A DNA stretch of 43,556 bases from an uncultured Collinsella sp. (GTDB taxonomy: Bacteria; Actinomycetota; Coriobacteriia; Coriobacteriales; Coriobacteriaceae). This document shows, piece by piece, positions 1 to 6,240 of the stretch. Made by a program: the position numbers and the translations under genes. The first letter of the stretch is position 1. Every line of letters begins with the position of its first letter. A model generated the notes under the pieces. It saw only the letters and a program-made list of their open reading frames with translations, ran no database searches and was not told the DNA's origin. The stretch spans positions 1 through 43,556 of the forward strand of contig UQNC01000014.1 in the NCBI GenBank assembly GCA_900542175.1, given 5' to 3'.

Positions 1-90
1 GGCCCTTGCGGCGTAGTCGCTATTTATTCAGTCCAAGTTTCGGGGCGCAGTTCACTGTCCCCTTCGTGGTGGTTTCGTTGACTCAAAAGC

Positions 91-129
91 AAGAGACCCG
101 GTCCTGCACGAGGCAGAACCGGGTCTCTT
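91..129 (-). terminator. Terminator hairpin after rplA
   Basis: A perfect 12-bp stem (AAGAGACCCGGT at 91-102 pairing with ACCGGGTCTCTT at 118-129) lies 37 nt downstream of the rplA stop. On the minus strand it is followed by a T-rich stretch (TTGCTTTTGAG), as expected for an intrinsic terminator. It suggests that rplK-rplA transcription is at least partly ended before whatever follows. Bases 1-90 hold no gene that I can see; an rplJ leader could lie there, but I cannot show it. Confidence 0.8.
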
Positions 130-165
130 TAGCAATGCTTGCTTTGCTCAGGCAGTAACTGTTAG

Positions 166-873
166 TTACTCAGCCAGGAAGTCGCGCTGGATAGCGGGAT
201 CGACCTTGACGCCAGGGCCCATGGTGGAAGACACGGAGATGGACTTGACGTACTTGCCCTTAGCAGAAGAGGGCTTGACGCGCAGGATCTCGGTGTACAG
301 GGCAGCGTAGTTCTCGACGAGCTGCTGCTCGGTGAAGGACTTCTTGCCCAGGGGAACGTGGCAGATGCCGTAGCGGTCGGCGCGGTACTCAACGCGGCCA
401 GCCTTGAGCTCGGAGACCATCTTGGCGACGTCCATGGTCACGGTGCCGAGCTTGGGGTTCGGCATGAGGCCACGGGGACCAAGGATCTTACCGATGCGGC
501 CAACCTTGGCCATCATGTTCGGCGTAGCGATAGCGGCGTCGAAGTTGATCTCGCCCTTCTGAATCTGGGCGACAAGCTCGTCGGAACCGATGATGTCGGC
601 GCCGGCAGCCTCAGCCTCGCGGGCCTTCTCGCCCTCGGCGAAGACGGCAACACGAACGGTCTTGCCGGTGCCGTGGGGCAGGGAGATGGAACCACGGATG
701 TTCTGGTCAGCCTTACGAGTATCGATGCCCAGACGGAAGTGGGCCTCGACGGTCTCGTCGAACTTGGCGGTGTCGAGCTCCTTAATGAGCTTGGCAGCCT
801 GAAGGGGGGTGTAGAGCGTGGCGCGGTCGATCTTCTCGGCAGCGGCGTTATAGCTCTTACCATGCTTAGCCAT
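166..873 (-). CDS. rplA: 50S ribosomal protein L1
   Basis: Ribosomal protein L1 (uL1) binds 23S rRNA at the L1 stalk beside the E site, and in many bacteria represses translation of its own operon. The 235-residue protein has the usual L1 length and the family signature GPRGLMPNPKLGTV at about residues 132-145, with the N-terminal motif KSYNAAAEKIDR. Two ATGs lie 6 nt apart at 879 and 873. I chose the second (MAKHGKSY) because the AGGAGG Shine-Dalgarno is 8 nt from it but only 2 nt from the first. It follows rplK by about 117 nt and is followed by an intrinsic terminator. Confidence 0.97.
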   Translation of the reverse strand: MAKHGKSYNAAAEKIDRATLYTPLQAAKLIKELDTAKFDETVEAHFRLGIDTRKADQNIRGSISLPHGTGKTVRVAVFAEGEKAREAEAAGADIIGSDELVAQIQKGEINFDAAIATPNMMAKVGRIGKILGPRGLMPNPKLGTVTMDVAKMVSELKAGRVEYRADRYGICHVPLGKKSFTEQQLVENYAALYTEILRVKPSSAKGKYVKSISVSSTMGPGVKVDPAIQRDFLAE

Positions 874-923
874 GTGCATTACCTCCTGTGGTTAAACGGG
901 CGTGAGCCCTCCCACATCGTATC

Positions 924-972
924 GTGTGCCCTATTGCACACATATAACGGGCGCCCCGGTCGGAGCACCCGT
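924..972 (-). repeat. Two hairpins between rplK and rplA
   Basis: Two stems lie in the rplK-rplA spacer: GTGTGC/GCACAC (924-941) and an 11-bp imperfect stem ACGGG...CCCGT (947-972). They are in the rplA leader. L1 is known to bind its own mRNA in other bacteria, so they could form a regulatory or processing structure, but no L1-binding motif is clear to me. Confidence 0.4.
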
Positions 973-990
973 CATTACCTAAAGAAATCG

Positions 991-1419
991 CTACTCAGCG
1001 AGGGTGACGCCCATGGAGCGGGCGGTACCGGCGATGATCTTCTTGGCGGCGTCAATGTCGTTGGCATTGAGGTCCGGCATCTTGATCTCGGCGATCTTGG
1101 TGAGCTGCTCCTGGGAGAGCTGACCAACCTTGTCGGCCTGGGGCTTAGCGGAACCAGACTTGAGGTTCAGCTCCTTCTTGATGAGGTGAGCCGCCGGCGG
1201 GGTCTTGGTGATGAAGGAGAAGGACTTGTCCTCGTAGACAGAGATCTCAACGGGGATGATGTCACCCTTCTTGTCCTGCGTCTCGGCGTTAAAGGCCTGG
1301 CAGAACTGCATGATGTTCACGCCAGCGGCGCCCAGGGCGGGGCCGACGGGAGGAGCGGGGTTAGCTGCACCAGCAGGAATCTGGAGCTTAATGACGTTGG
1401 CAACCTTCTTCTCAGCCAT
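991..1419 (-). CDS. rplK: 50S ribosomal protein L11
   Basis: L11 (uL11) forms the base of the ribosomal stalk with the GTPase-associated 23S rRNA, and is needed for factor-dependent GTP hydrolysis and the stringent response. The 142-residue protein has the standard length. Its N-terminal motif KLQIPAGAANPAPPVGPALG (about residues 10-29) and the C-terminal region ending GTARSMGV are typical of the family. Of two in-frame ATGs (1425 and 1419) I chose 1419 (MAEKKVANV) because an AAAGGA element is 6 nt upstream of it. It lies downstream of nusG and upstream of rplA, the almost universal order secE-nusG-rplK-rplA. Confidence 0.97.
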   Translation of the reverse strand: MAEKKVANVIKLQIPAGAANPAPPVGPALGAAGVNIMQFCQAFNAETQDKKGDIIPVEISVYEDKSFSFITKTPPAAHLIKKELNLKSGSAKPQADKVGQLSQEQLTKIAEIKMPDLNANDIDAAKKIIAGTARSMGVTLAE

Positions 1420-1539
1420 GGTCATTCCTTTCGAATCACGAGTGTGAAGTACTTGCTATATCGTAAGCACGCACGTGTTAGAAGCACTCCTGAGATGAGC
1501 AGTCACAGAAGAAGCACGCTCGCGCGAACGGACAAAAAC

Positions 1540-2076
1540 TTAAGCGATGACAGCGACCTGGTTAAAGTCGAGCTCGACCGGCGTCTCGCGGCCAAAGATC
1601 ATCAGCGTGACCTTGAGCTTGCCAGCCTCGGTGTTAACCTCGGAGACCTTGCCATCAAAGTCGGTAAGCGGGCCATCGGTGACGCGGACGGACGTGCCGA
1701 CCTGAATATCAACCGAGGTGCGCTTGGGCGAATCGCCCTTACCGGGACGACGAGTCATCTTATTGTACTCGTCACGGGAAAGCGGAGCGGGCTTGCCGTT
1801 ACCGCCCAGGAAACCGGTGACGCCAGGCGTGTTACGAACGCACGTCCAAGCGTCGTCATCCATTTCCATGCGAACCAGGACATAACCCGGGAAGATCTTA
1901 GAATCCTTGGTCTCACGCTTGCCACCCTCTTTAATCTCGGTGACGCGCTCCATAGGAATCTCGATATCAAAGATACAGTCCTGCATGCCCATAGTCTCGA
2001 TGCGATGCTCGAGATCGGACTTAACGCGGTTCTCGTATCCAGAGTAAGTGTGAACGACGTACCAACGCTTAGACAT
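1540..2076 (-). CDS. nusG: Transcription termination/antitermination factor NusG
   Basis: NusG binds the RNA polymerase clamp through its NGN domain and uses its KOW domain to contact Rho or ribosomal protein S10. The 178-residue protein begins MSKRWYVVHTYSGYENRVK, the classic NGN start. It carries the PGYVLVRMEMDDDAW segment near residues 62-76 and a C-terminal KOW domain beginning near residue 127 (VGTSVRVTDGPLTDFDGKV). There is no Actinomycete-style acidic N-terminal extension. Its start is 3 nt after the secE stop, so the two are translationally linked. Confidence 0.97.
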   Translation of the reverse strand: MSKRWYVVHTYSGYENRVKSDLEHRIETMGMQDCIFDIEIPMERVTEIKEGGKRETKDSKIFPGYVLVRMEMDDDAWTCVRNTPGVTGFLGGNGKPAPLSRDEYNKMTRRPGKGDSPKRTSVDIQVGTSVRVTDGPLTDFDGKVSEVNTEAGKLKVTLMIFGRETPVELDFNQVAVIA

Positions 2077-2079
2077 GGT

Positions 2080-2418
2080 TTAGCCCCTCAATCCAGAGAA
2101 CAGAGCAAGAGCCTCGCCAAAGCCAGCATCGAGCAGAGCGATGACGACGCCGACGACGATCAGAGAAGCGCAAACGACGACCGAGTAGTTCACGAGCTCC
2201 TTCTTATCGGGCCACGTGACACGCTTCATCTCGGACTTCACCGAAGCGAAATACTTCTTGGTGCGGGCGAAGAAACCAGGCTTCTCGTTCTTCTTAGACT
2301 TCGCAGCCTTCTCGCTCTTCTTGGCAACGGCCTTCTTGGCCTCAACCTTGGAGTTGGCGGCAGCGTTGTTGGCAGGTGCCGGCTGCTGTGCCTTCTTCTT
2401 GTTCTTCTTGTTGGCCAT
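2080..2418 (-). CDS. secE: Preprotein translocase subunit SecE
   Basis: SecE is the essential clamp subunit of the SecYEG protein-conducting channel. The 112-residue protein has a lysine- and alanine-rich N-terminal extension (about residues 1-48). Next comes the amphipathic region with FFARTKKYFASVKSEMKRVT followed by WPDKKEL, where the VTWP core is diagnostic. It ends in a single membrane segment (YSVVVCASLIVVGVVIALLD, about residues 79-98). Single-membrane-segment SecE is usual outside enterobacteria. An AGGTAAC-type ribosome site lies just upstream of the ATG. It follows tRNA-Trp and precedes nusG. Confidence 0.93.
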   Translation of the reverse strand: MANKKNKKKAQQPAPANNAAANSKVEAKKAVAKKSEKAAKSKKNEKPGFFARTKKYFASVKSEMKRVTWPDKKELVNYSVVVCASLIVVGVVIALLDAGFGEALALFSGLRG

Positions 2419-2494
2419 TTGGGTTACCTCCGCGCAATGCGCTTATACATGAGTAAACCGTAAGCCCCCAAGTGGGAGCTTACGGAATAATGAC

Positions 2495-2570
2495 TGGCAC
2501 GCCAGGAAGGACTCGAACCCTCAACACTCGGTTTTGGAGACCGATGCTCTACCAATTGAACTACTGGCGT
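2495..2570 (-). tRNA. tRNA-Trp (CCA)
   Basis: A 76-nt cloverleaf on the minus strand. The acceptor stem ACGCCAG/CTGGCGT is perfect, the discriminator is G and the 3' CCA is encoded. The anticodon loop CTCCAAA reads CCA. It lies between rpmG and secE, the same place as in many bacteria, and is probably co-transcribed with both. Confidence 0.97.
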
Positions 2571-2583
2571 ATATGACTAGAGA

Positions 2584-2733
2584 CTAGCGAGTCTCTTTGT
2601 GCAGCGTGTGGTGACGGCACCAGGGGCAATACTTCTTGATCTCCATACGATCAGGCATGGTCGACTTGTTCTTGGTGGTCGTATAGTTGCGGCGCTTGCA
2701 CTCAGTGCACGCAAGAGTAACTAGAGTACGCAT
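2584..2733 (-). CDS. rpmG: 50S ribosomal protein L33
   Basis: Translating the minus strand from the ATG at 2733 gives a 49-residue basic protein. It begins MRTLVTLACTECKRRNYTTT and ends with CPWCRHHTLHKETR. It has the four cysteines (CxxC near residues 9-12 and CPWC near 36-39) of the zinc-binding 'C+' form of L33 (bL33), and the usual length. L33 sits near the ribosomal E site. It is the first gene after a good promoter and precedes tRNA-Trp, secE and nusG, the usual place for rpmG. Confidence 0.95.
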   Translation of the reverse strand: MRTLVTLACTECKRRNYTTTKNKSTMPDRMEIKKYCPWCRHHTLHKETR

Positions 2734-2778
2734 GTATCCTGAACCTTTCATTTCCGCCCCGTACGGGCACGAGTTGAT

Positions 2779-2808
2779 ACTTTATCAGCTCCACGTAAGT
2801 GCTGTCAA
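2779..2808 (-). promoter_or_regulatory. Promoter of rpmG-tRNA-Trp-secE-nusG
   Basis: On the minus strand a perfect -35 TTGACA (2803-2808) is 18 nt from a -10 TAAAGT (2779-2784), about 45 nt before the rpmG start. The tuf terminator lies upstream, so this would start a separate unit. Confidence 0.75.
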
Positions 2809-2948
2809 TGAAAACCTCGAGTCAATTGGTTCTCGGTGGATCCATTCATATTTGGAACACATCAATGAAGCCATCGAGATCTAATCGACGGTGCATCCGG
2901 GACCATTATCGATCCTCTCGACACCAGCAACGGCTCAACATCCATTGC

Positions 2949-2985
2949 AGAAAAGAACCCGGCACCCATATAAGTGCCGGGTTCT
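2949..2985 (-). terminator. tuf: Terminator after tuf
   Basis: A 12-bp perfect stem AGAACCCGGCAC / GTGCCGGGTTCT (2954-2985) is followed on the minus strand by TTTT. It lies 28 nt past the tuf stop. Confidence 0.88.
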
Positions 2986-3012
2986 CTAAGTCAGCTATAT
3001 CAAAGAGCTAAT

Positions 3013-4203
3013 TTACTCAATGATCGTGGAGACGATGCCCGAACCGACGGTGTGGCCACCCTCGCGGATAGCGAAGCGCAGGCCCTCCTCCATGGCGATC
3101 GGGTGGATGAGGTCGCCCTCGATGGTGATGTGGTCACCAGGCATAGCCATCTCGGTGCCCTCAGGGAGCTTGACCGTACCGGTAACGTCGGTGGTACGGA
3201 AGTAGAACTGAGGACGATAACCATCGAAGAACGGGGTGTGACGGCCGCCCTCCTCCTTGGTCAGAACGTAGATCTCACCGGTGAACTTGGTGTGCGGGGT
3301 AACCGAACCGGGCTTGCAGAGAACCTGGCCGCGCTCGATGTCCTCGCGCTTGATGCCGCGGAGCAGCAGACCGACGTTGTCGCCAGCCTCGCAGAAGTCC
3401 ATGGACTTACGGAACATCTCGATACCGGTAACGACGGTGTTCTGGGTATCCTTGATGCCGACGATCTCGACGGGCTCGTTGAGCTTGAGCTCACCGCGCT
3501 CGACACGACCGGTAGCAACGGTACCACGGCCGGAGATGGTCATAACGTCCTCAACGGCCATCAGGAACGGGAGGTCGTTGTTACGAGCAGGCGTCGGGAT
3601 GTACTCGTCGACGGCGTTCATGAGCTCGCGGATAGCGTCCATCCACTTGGCGTCGCCCTCGAGAGCGCCCAGAGCGGAACCACGGATGACGGGGATGTCG
3701 TCGCCGGGGAAATCGTACTCGGAGAGGAGCTCACGGGTCTCCATCTCGACGAGGTCGATGAGCTCGTCATCGTCGACCATGTCGCACTTGTTCAGGAAGA
3801 CGACGATGTAGGGAACGCCGACCTGACGGGCGAGCAGAATGTGCTCGCGGGTCTGAGCCATGGGGCCGTCGGTGGCGGCGATGACCAGGATAGCGCCGTC
3901 CATCTGAGCAGCACCGGAGATCATGTTCTTGACGTAGTCAGCGTGGCCCGGGCAGTCAACGTGAGCGTAGTGACGGGCAGCAGTCTCGTACTCGACGTGG
4001 GAGACGGAGATCGTAATGCCGCGCTCGCGCTCCTCGGGAGCCTTGTCGATGTTCTCGAACGCAGTGAAGTCAGCCTTGCAGCCCTCGGTCTCGGAGAGAA
4101 CCTTGGTGATGGCAGCGGTCAGCGTGGTCTTGCCGTGGTCGACGTGACCAATGGTGCCGATGTTAACATGCGGCTTAGTGCGCTCAAACTTCTCTTTGGC
4201 CAT
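3013..4203 (-). CDS. tuf: Elongation factor Tu
   Basis: EF-Tu delivers aminoacyl-tRNA to the ribosomal A site as a ternary complex with GTP. The 396-residue protein has the P-loop GHVDHGKT (residues 19-26), the switch II motif DCPGH (83-87) and the guanine-recognition motif NKCD (138-141), then the two beta-barrel domains ending HTVGSGIVSTIIE. The start at 4203 (MAKEKFERTKPH) was chosen because GAGGAGG is 5-6 nt upstream, although an open frame continues 23 codons further. It follows a tRNA-Tyr/Thr/Met cluster on the same strand and has its own terminator. Elfamycin sensitivity cannot be judged here. Confidence 0.98.
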   Translation of the reverse strand: MAKEKFERTKPHVNIGTIGHVDHGKTTLTAAITKVLSETEGCKADFTAFENIDKAPEERERGITISVSHVEYETAARHYAHVDCPGHADYVKNMISGAAQMDGAILVIAATDGPMAQTREHILLARQVGVPYIVVFLNKCDMVDDDELIDLVEMETRELLSEYDFPGDDIPVIRGSALGALEGDAKWMDAIRELMNAVDEYIPTPARNNDLPFLMAVEDVMTISGRGTVATGRVERGELKLNEPVEIVGIKDTQNTVVTGIEMFRKSMDFCEAGDNVGLLLRGIKREDIERGQVLCKPGSVTPHTKFTGEIYVLTKEEGGRHTPFFDGYRPQFYFRTTDVTGTVKLPEGTEMAMPGDHITIEGDLIHPIAMEEGLRFAIREGGHTVGSGIVSTIIE

Positions 4204-4299
4204 AAAGCCCTCCTCTAAACAGGTCGTCCCCGGACGGGACTTTGCCTTTATACCATAGTGGCCTCTCAACATACTATTGAGAAGCCACCGTGTTACCTA

Positions 4300-4376
4300 T
4301 GGTAGCGGTGACTGGATTCGAACCAGTGACGCCACGGGTATGAACCGTGTGCTCTAACCAACTGAGCTACACCGCC
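4300..4376 (-). tRNA. tRNA-Met (CAT)
   Basis: A 77-nt cloverleaf. The anticodon stem CACGG/CCGTG encloses the loop TTCATAC, anticodon CAT. The acceptor GGCGGTG pairs with CACCGCT with a G-U at position 1-72, and CCA is encoded. The paired 1-72 position and the GTAGCTCAG D-region argue for an elongator tRNA. An Ile2 tRNA (lysidine-modified CAT) is a less likely reading. Confidence 0.93.
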
Positions 4377-4379
4377 GGA

Positions 4380-4455
4380 TGGAGCCTGCAACCAGACTTG
4401 AACTGGTGACCTCTTCGTTACCAACGAAGTGCTCTACCGACTGAGCTATACAGGC
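4380..4455 (-). tRNA. tRNA-Thr (GGT)
   Basis: A 76-nt cloverleaf. The anticodon stem CTTCG/CGAAG has the loop TTGGTAA, anticodon GGT. The acceptor GCCTGTA pairs with TGCAGGC, the discriminator is T and CCA is encoded. It is three bases from the tRNA-Met gene and part of the Tyr-Thr-Met-tuf unit. Confidence 0.96.
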
Positions 4456-4465
4456 ACTTGACGGG

Positions 4466-4547
4466 TGGGAGCTATAGGATTCGAACCTATGTAGGCAGAG
4501 CCAACGGGTTTACAGCCCGTCCCCATTAACCACTCGGGCAAACTCCC
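4466..4547 (-). tRNA. tRNA-Tyr (GTA)
   Basis: An 82-nt type II tRNA with a long variable arm. The anticodon stem ACGGG/CCCGT has the loop CTGTAAA, anticodon GTA. The acceptor GGGAGTT pairs with AGCTCCC and the discriminator is A. The next three bases are CCC, so the CCA tail is not encoded here, unlike in the other tRNAs of the window, and must be finished by CCA-adding enzyme. It is the first gene after a strong promoter. Confidence 0.95.
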
Positions 4548-4609
4548 AATCGTTCAAGTATCCGCAGGTCCTTTGGTCTTTTGGACCGCCGCCCCCGCGA
4601 ACGAAAAAG

Positions 4610-4639
4610 ATAATACGATGCAACCTTGGGGGCTGTCAA
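4610..4639 (-). promoter_or_regulatory. Promoter of tRNA-Tyr-Thr-Met(-tuf)
   Basis: On the minus strand TTGACA (4634-4639) is 18 nt from TATTAT (4610-4615), about 63 nt before tRNA-Tyr. This near-consensus promoter suits a strongly expressed tRNA operon. I see no terminator between tRNA-Met and tuf, so tuf may be read from it too. Confidence 0.8.
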
Positions 4640-4854
4640 CGAAAACCTCTAGATACACGGTTCCGGGCGTATCTATATAGCCGTGACCTGCGGTTTTATT
4701 GAGTTTGGATATGAAGGACGGTGGTTTTGGATACAGAGGTGACGTTTCCCAAGGTAACACTTTGGTGTAGTGGAGTACACCTTCAGGATCGAACTTCGAT
4801 AACGGCTTATTTGCACCTATATATAGGTCGAGATCGGGCTTCCGCGGCAGATTC

Positions 4855-4998
4855 GAGCGTGGATTTTCTTCCGTTTGAAATCGAGCGTGGATAATCTCCC
4901 GCTTTTGACGTGCCATCGAGTCCAATGTGGGAGATTATCCACAATCATTCACTAAGCGGGAGATTTTCCACGCTCGTACGTCCGATAATCCACGCTCA
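4855..4998. repeat. Cluster of GAGCGTGGATAATCTCCCG-type repeats
   Basis: Five related units sit in alternating orientation: GAGCGTGGATTTTC (4855-4868), GAGCGTGGATAATCTCCCG (4883-4901), the inverted GGGAGATTATCCAC (4929-4942), CGGGAGATTTTCCACGCTCG (4957-4976) and GATAATCCACGCTCA (4984-4998). The pair 4883-4901/4929-4942 can form a hairpin. The same unit recurs at 18576-18668. The sequence TTATCCACA (4935-4943) matches the DnaA-box consensus. No convincing gene overlaps: the only open frame here (minus strand, 4554-4925) runs through the tRNA promoter and has no family I recognise. Confidence 0.8.
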
Positions 4999-5030
4999 GG
5001 GGGGGGCAGCCGAGCTCGACACGGCTTTTG

Positions 5031-5166
5031 TCTCGATCTGTAACATATAGAGAACATTTTCTCCCCTATCTGTTACAGGTCGAGATATTACGCAGAGACC
5101 TCCGCTTACGTCTCATTCTGTAACAGTAAGAACGGTTTTCAGCTTCTTCGTGTTACAGATCGAGAC
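5031..5166. repeat. Two copies of a TCTGTAACA palindrome
   Basis: Copy 1 has arms TCTCGATCTGTAACA (5031-5045) and TGTTACAGGTCGAGA (5071-5085), with one mismatch. Copy 2 has arms GTCTCATTCTGTAACA (5110-5125) and TGTTACAGATCGAGAC (5151-5166), with two. In each loop a second short stem (GAGAA/TTCTC or AAGAA/TTCTT) can extend the hairpin. The spacers differ while the arms are kept, as in a dispersed palindromic intergenic repeat. Confidence 0.8.
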
Positions 5167-5211
5167 AAACCTGAAGCTTGGTTGGCGCCAAACACGCTGA
5201 CTTATCGACAT

Positions 5212-5251
5212 AAATAGAAACGGGCCCTGTCCCTCAGGGGGACAGGGCCCG
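5212..5251 (-). terminator. Terminator after tRNA-Thr (TGT)
   Basis: The strong GC-rich stem CGGGCCCTGTCCC / GGGACAGGGCCCG (5221-5251) is followed on the minus strand by TTTCTATTTATG. It lies 9 nt past the tRNA 3' end. Confidence 0.88.
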
Positions 5252-5260
5252 AAACTCTCA

Positions 5261-5335
5261 TGGAGCCAGTGACAGGAATCGAACCTGCAACCCACTGATT
5301 ACAAATCAGTTGCGCTACCGTTGCGCCACACTGGC
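5261..5335 (-). tRNA. tRNA-Thr (TGT)
   Basis: A 75-nt cloverleaf with anticodon stem ACTGA/TCAGT and loop TTTGTAA, anticodon TGT. The acceptor GCCAGTG/CACTGGC is perfect, the discriminator is T and CCA is encoded. With tRNA-Thr (GGT) nearby it covers most threonine codons. It has its own promoter and terminator. Confidence 0.97.
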
Positions 5336-5365
5336 ACACTTGGCGCTTTCGCGCGAAGCCTGTTA

Positions 5366-5394
5366 AGGATAAAGGAATTGAGGATGGGGCGCAA
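5366..5394 (-). promoter_or_regulatory. Promoter of tRNA-Thr (TGT)
   Basis: Minus-strand TTGCGC (5389-5394) is 17 nt from TATCCT (5366-5371), about 31 nt before the mature tRNA 5' end. The boxes are moderate matches, but spacing and position are good. Confidence 0.55.
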
Positions 5395-5420
5395 CAGGCC
5401 CTTCGACCGACCACATCTCA

Positions 5421-5485
5421 AAACTATTCGCCAGAACGAATAGTTTCGTCTGTTCGCCAAAACAAAAAACTATTCGTTTTGGCGA
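5421..5485. repeat. Compound CTATTCG/CGCCA palindrome
   Basis: A perfect 10-bp palindrome AAACTATTCG...CGAATAGTTT (5421-5446) is followed by another, TCGCCAAAAC...GTTTTGGCGA (5454-5485). The two are related: the reverse complement of 5429-5443 (CTATTCGTTCTGGCG) nearly repeats at 5470-5484. Alternative hairpins could therefore form. It lies between yacP and tRNA-Thr, just upstream of the tRNA promoter. Confidence 0.75.
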
Positions 5486-5524
5486 TGGCAAGTCCACAAT
5501 CCAATAACTACAAGCCAGTGAATT

Positions 5525-5544
5525 GACCAGCCGAGTAGCTGGTC
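5525..5544 (-). terminator. Possible terminator after yacP
   Basis: A 7-bp stem GACCAGC/GCTGGTC with a 6-nt loop lies 16 nt past the yacP stop. No run of T follows (AATTCACTG), so it is a weak candidate. Confidence 0.4.
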
Positions 5545-5559
5545 TCTACAGATACTCCC

Positions 5560-6237
5560 CTACCGGCCACGAAGGGCCTTGAGCTTGGCCAGGGCATCGG
5601 GGCTCAGGCGACTGCCCAGAGTCATCTTGATCTGCGGGGCTTCCTCTGCCTCGTGAACGTCGTTATCGATCTGTTTGATCTCGTCCACCAGCATGCGGCT
5701 CGAGATGCGCGTGACGCCCTTGCCCATGACGACGGCCTGAATCGTACCGTCGCTCGATACCACGGAGCACGCGCGGCCTTCCTCGCGTGCCTCGATGCAG
5801 AGCTTCTGCACCACGGTATCGGCAGAGACGCCCGTCGGCGAGAACTCGATGCGCACGCCGCGGACCGGTAGGTTGGGGCGCTCGTTGGAGATGTTGCCCG
5901 CGCCGTCGAACACGATCACGGCCTCGTAACGGCCCTGGGCAAACGCCGCAACATCGTTGATGAGCGCGGTGCGCGCCATATCGTGGACGTCGCTGGAATA
6001 TGGATCGTCGGAATGGTCGTAGACGAGCTTTTCGTAGCGCGGCGTGCAGTGGATCACGTTGTAACCGTCGACCACCAGCAGCTCGGGCTTGTTGGAGTGC
6101 ACCGTCGAGACTGGGTCGGCGATAGCCTGCGCAAACGCATTGCCGCCCACGCCGTAGGTCGCGGCCGAAACAATCGGCTTGGCCGAGCCCTCGCCAAAGC
6201 GCTTGGCCTTGGACTTGGCGCGGTTCTTCTTGGACAT
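5560..6237 (-). CDS. NYN-domain ribonuclease, YacP/Rae1 family
   Basis: A PIN-like NYN (YacP) domain protein. B. subtilis YacP, renamed Rae1, is a ribosome-associated endonuclease that cleaves some mRNAs in the A site. The 225-residue protein has a basic, low-complexity start (MSKKNRAKSKAKRFGEGSAK). The family core follows at about residues 52-61 (LLVVDGYNVIH, with the acidic residue and Asn of the active site), then VIVFDGAG near 105-112 and VVSSDGTIQ near 158-166. It is 3 nt downstream of rlmB, the yacO-yacP order of Bacillus. The N-terminal extension makes it longer than the roughly 170-residue Bacillus protein. The substrate is unknown. Confidence 0.85.
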   Translation of the reverse strand: MSKKNRAKSKAKRFGEGSAKPIVSAATYGVGGNAFAQAIADPVSTVHSNKPELLVVDGYNVIHCTPRYEKLVYDHSDDPYSSDVHDMARTALINDVAAFAQGRYEAVIVFDGAGNISNERPNLPVRGVRIEFSPTGVSADTVVQKLCIEAREEGRACSVVSSDGTIQAVVMGKGVTRISSRMLVDEIKQIDNDVHEAEEAPQIKMTLGSRLSPDALAKLKALRGR

Positions 6238-6240
6238 GCG

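Noticed and set aside
358..2463. A 701-codon plus-strand open frame opposite rplA, rplK, nusG and secE
   Set aside because: It is the antisense shadow of well-identified ribosomal and translocase genes; long antisense frames are expected at this GC content.
4554..4925. Minus-strand open frame of 123 codons
   Set aside because: It runs across the tRNA operon promoter and the GAGCGTGGATAATC repeats, has no clear ribosome site, and matches no family I know.
4855..4998. Origin of replication
   Set aside because: Only one exact DnaA box and a few near matches occur, with no dnaA or dnaN nearby and no long AT-rich unwinding region; the same repeat recurs elsewhere.
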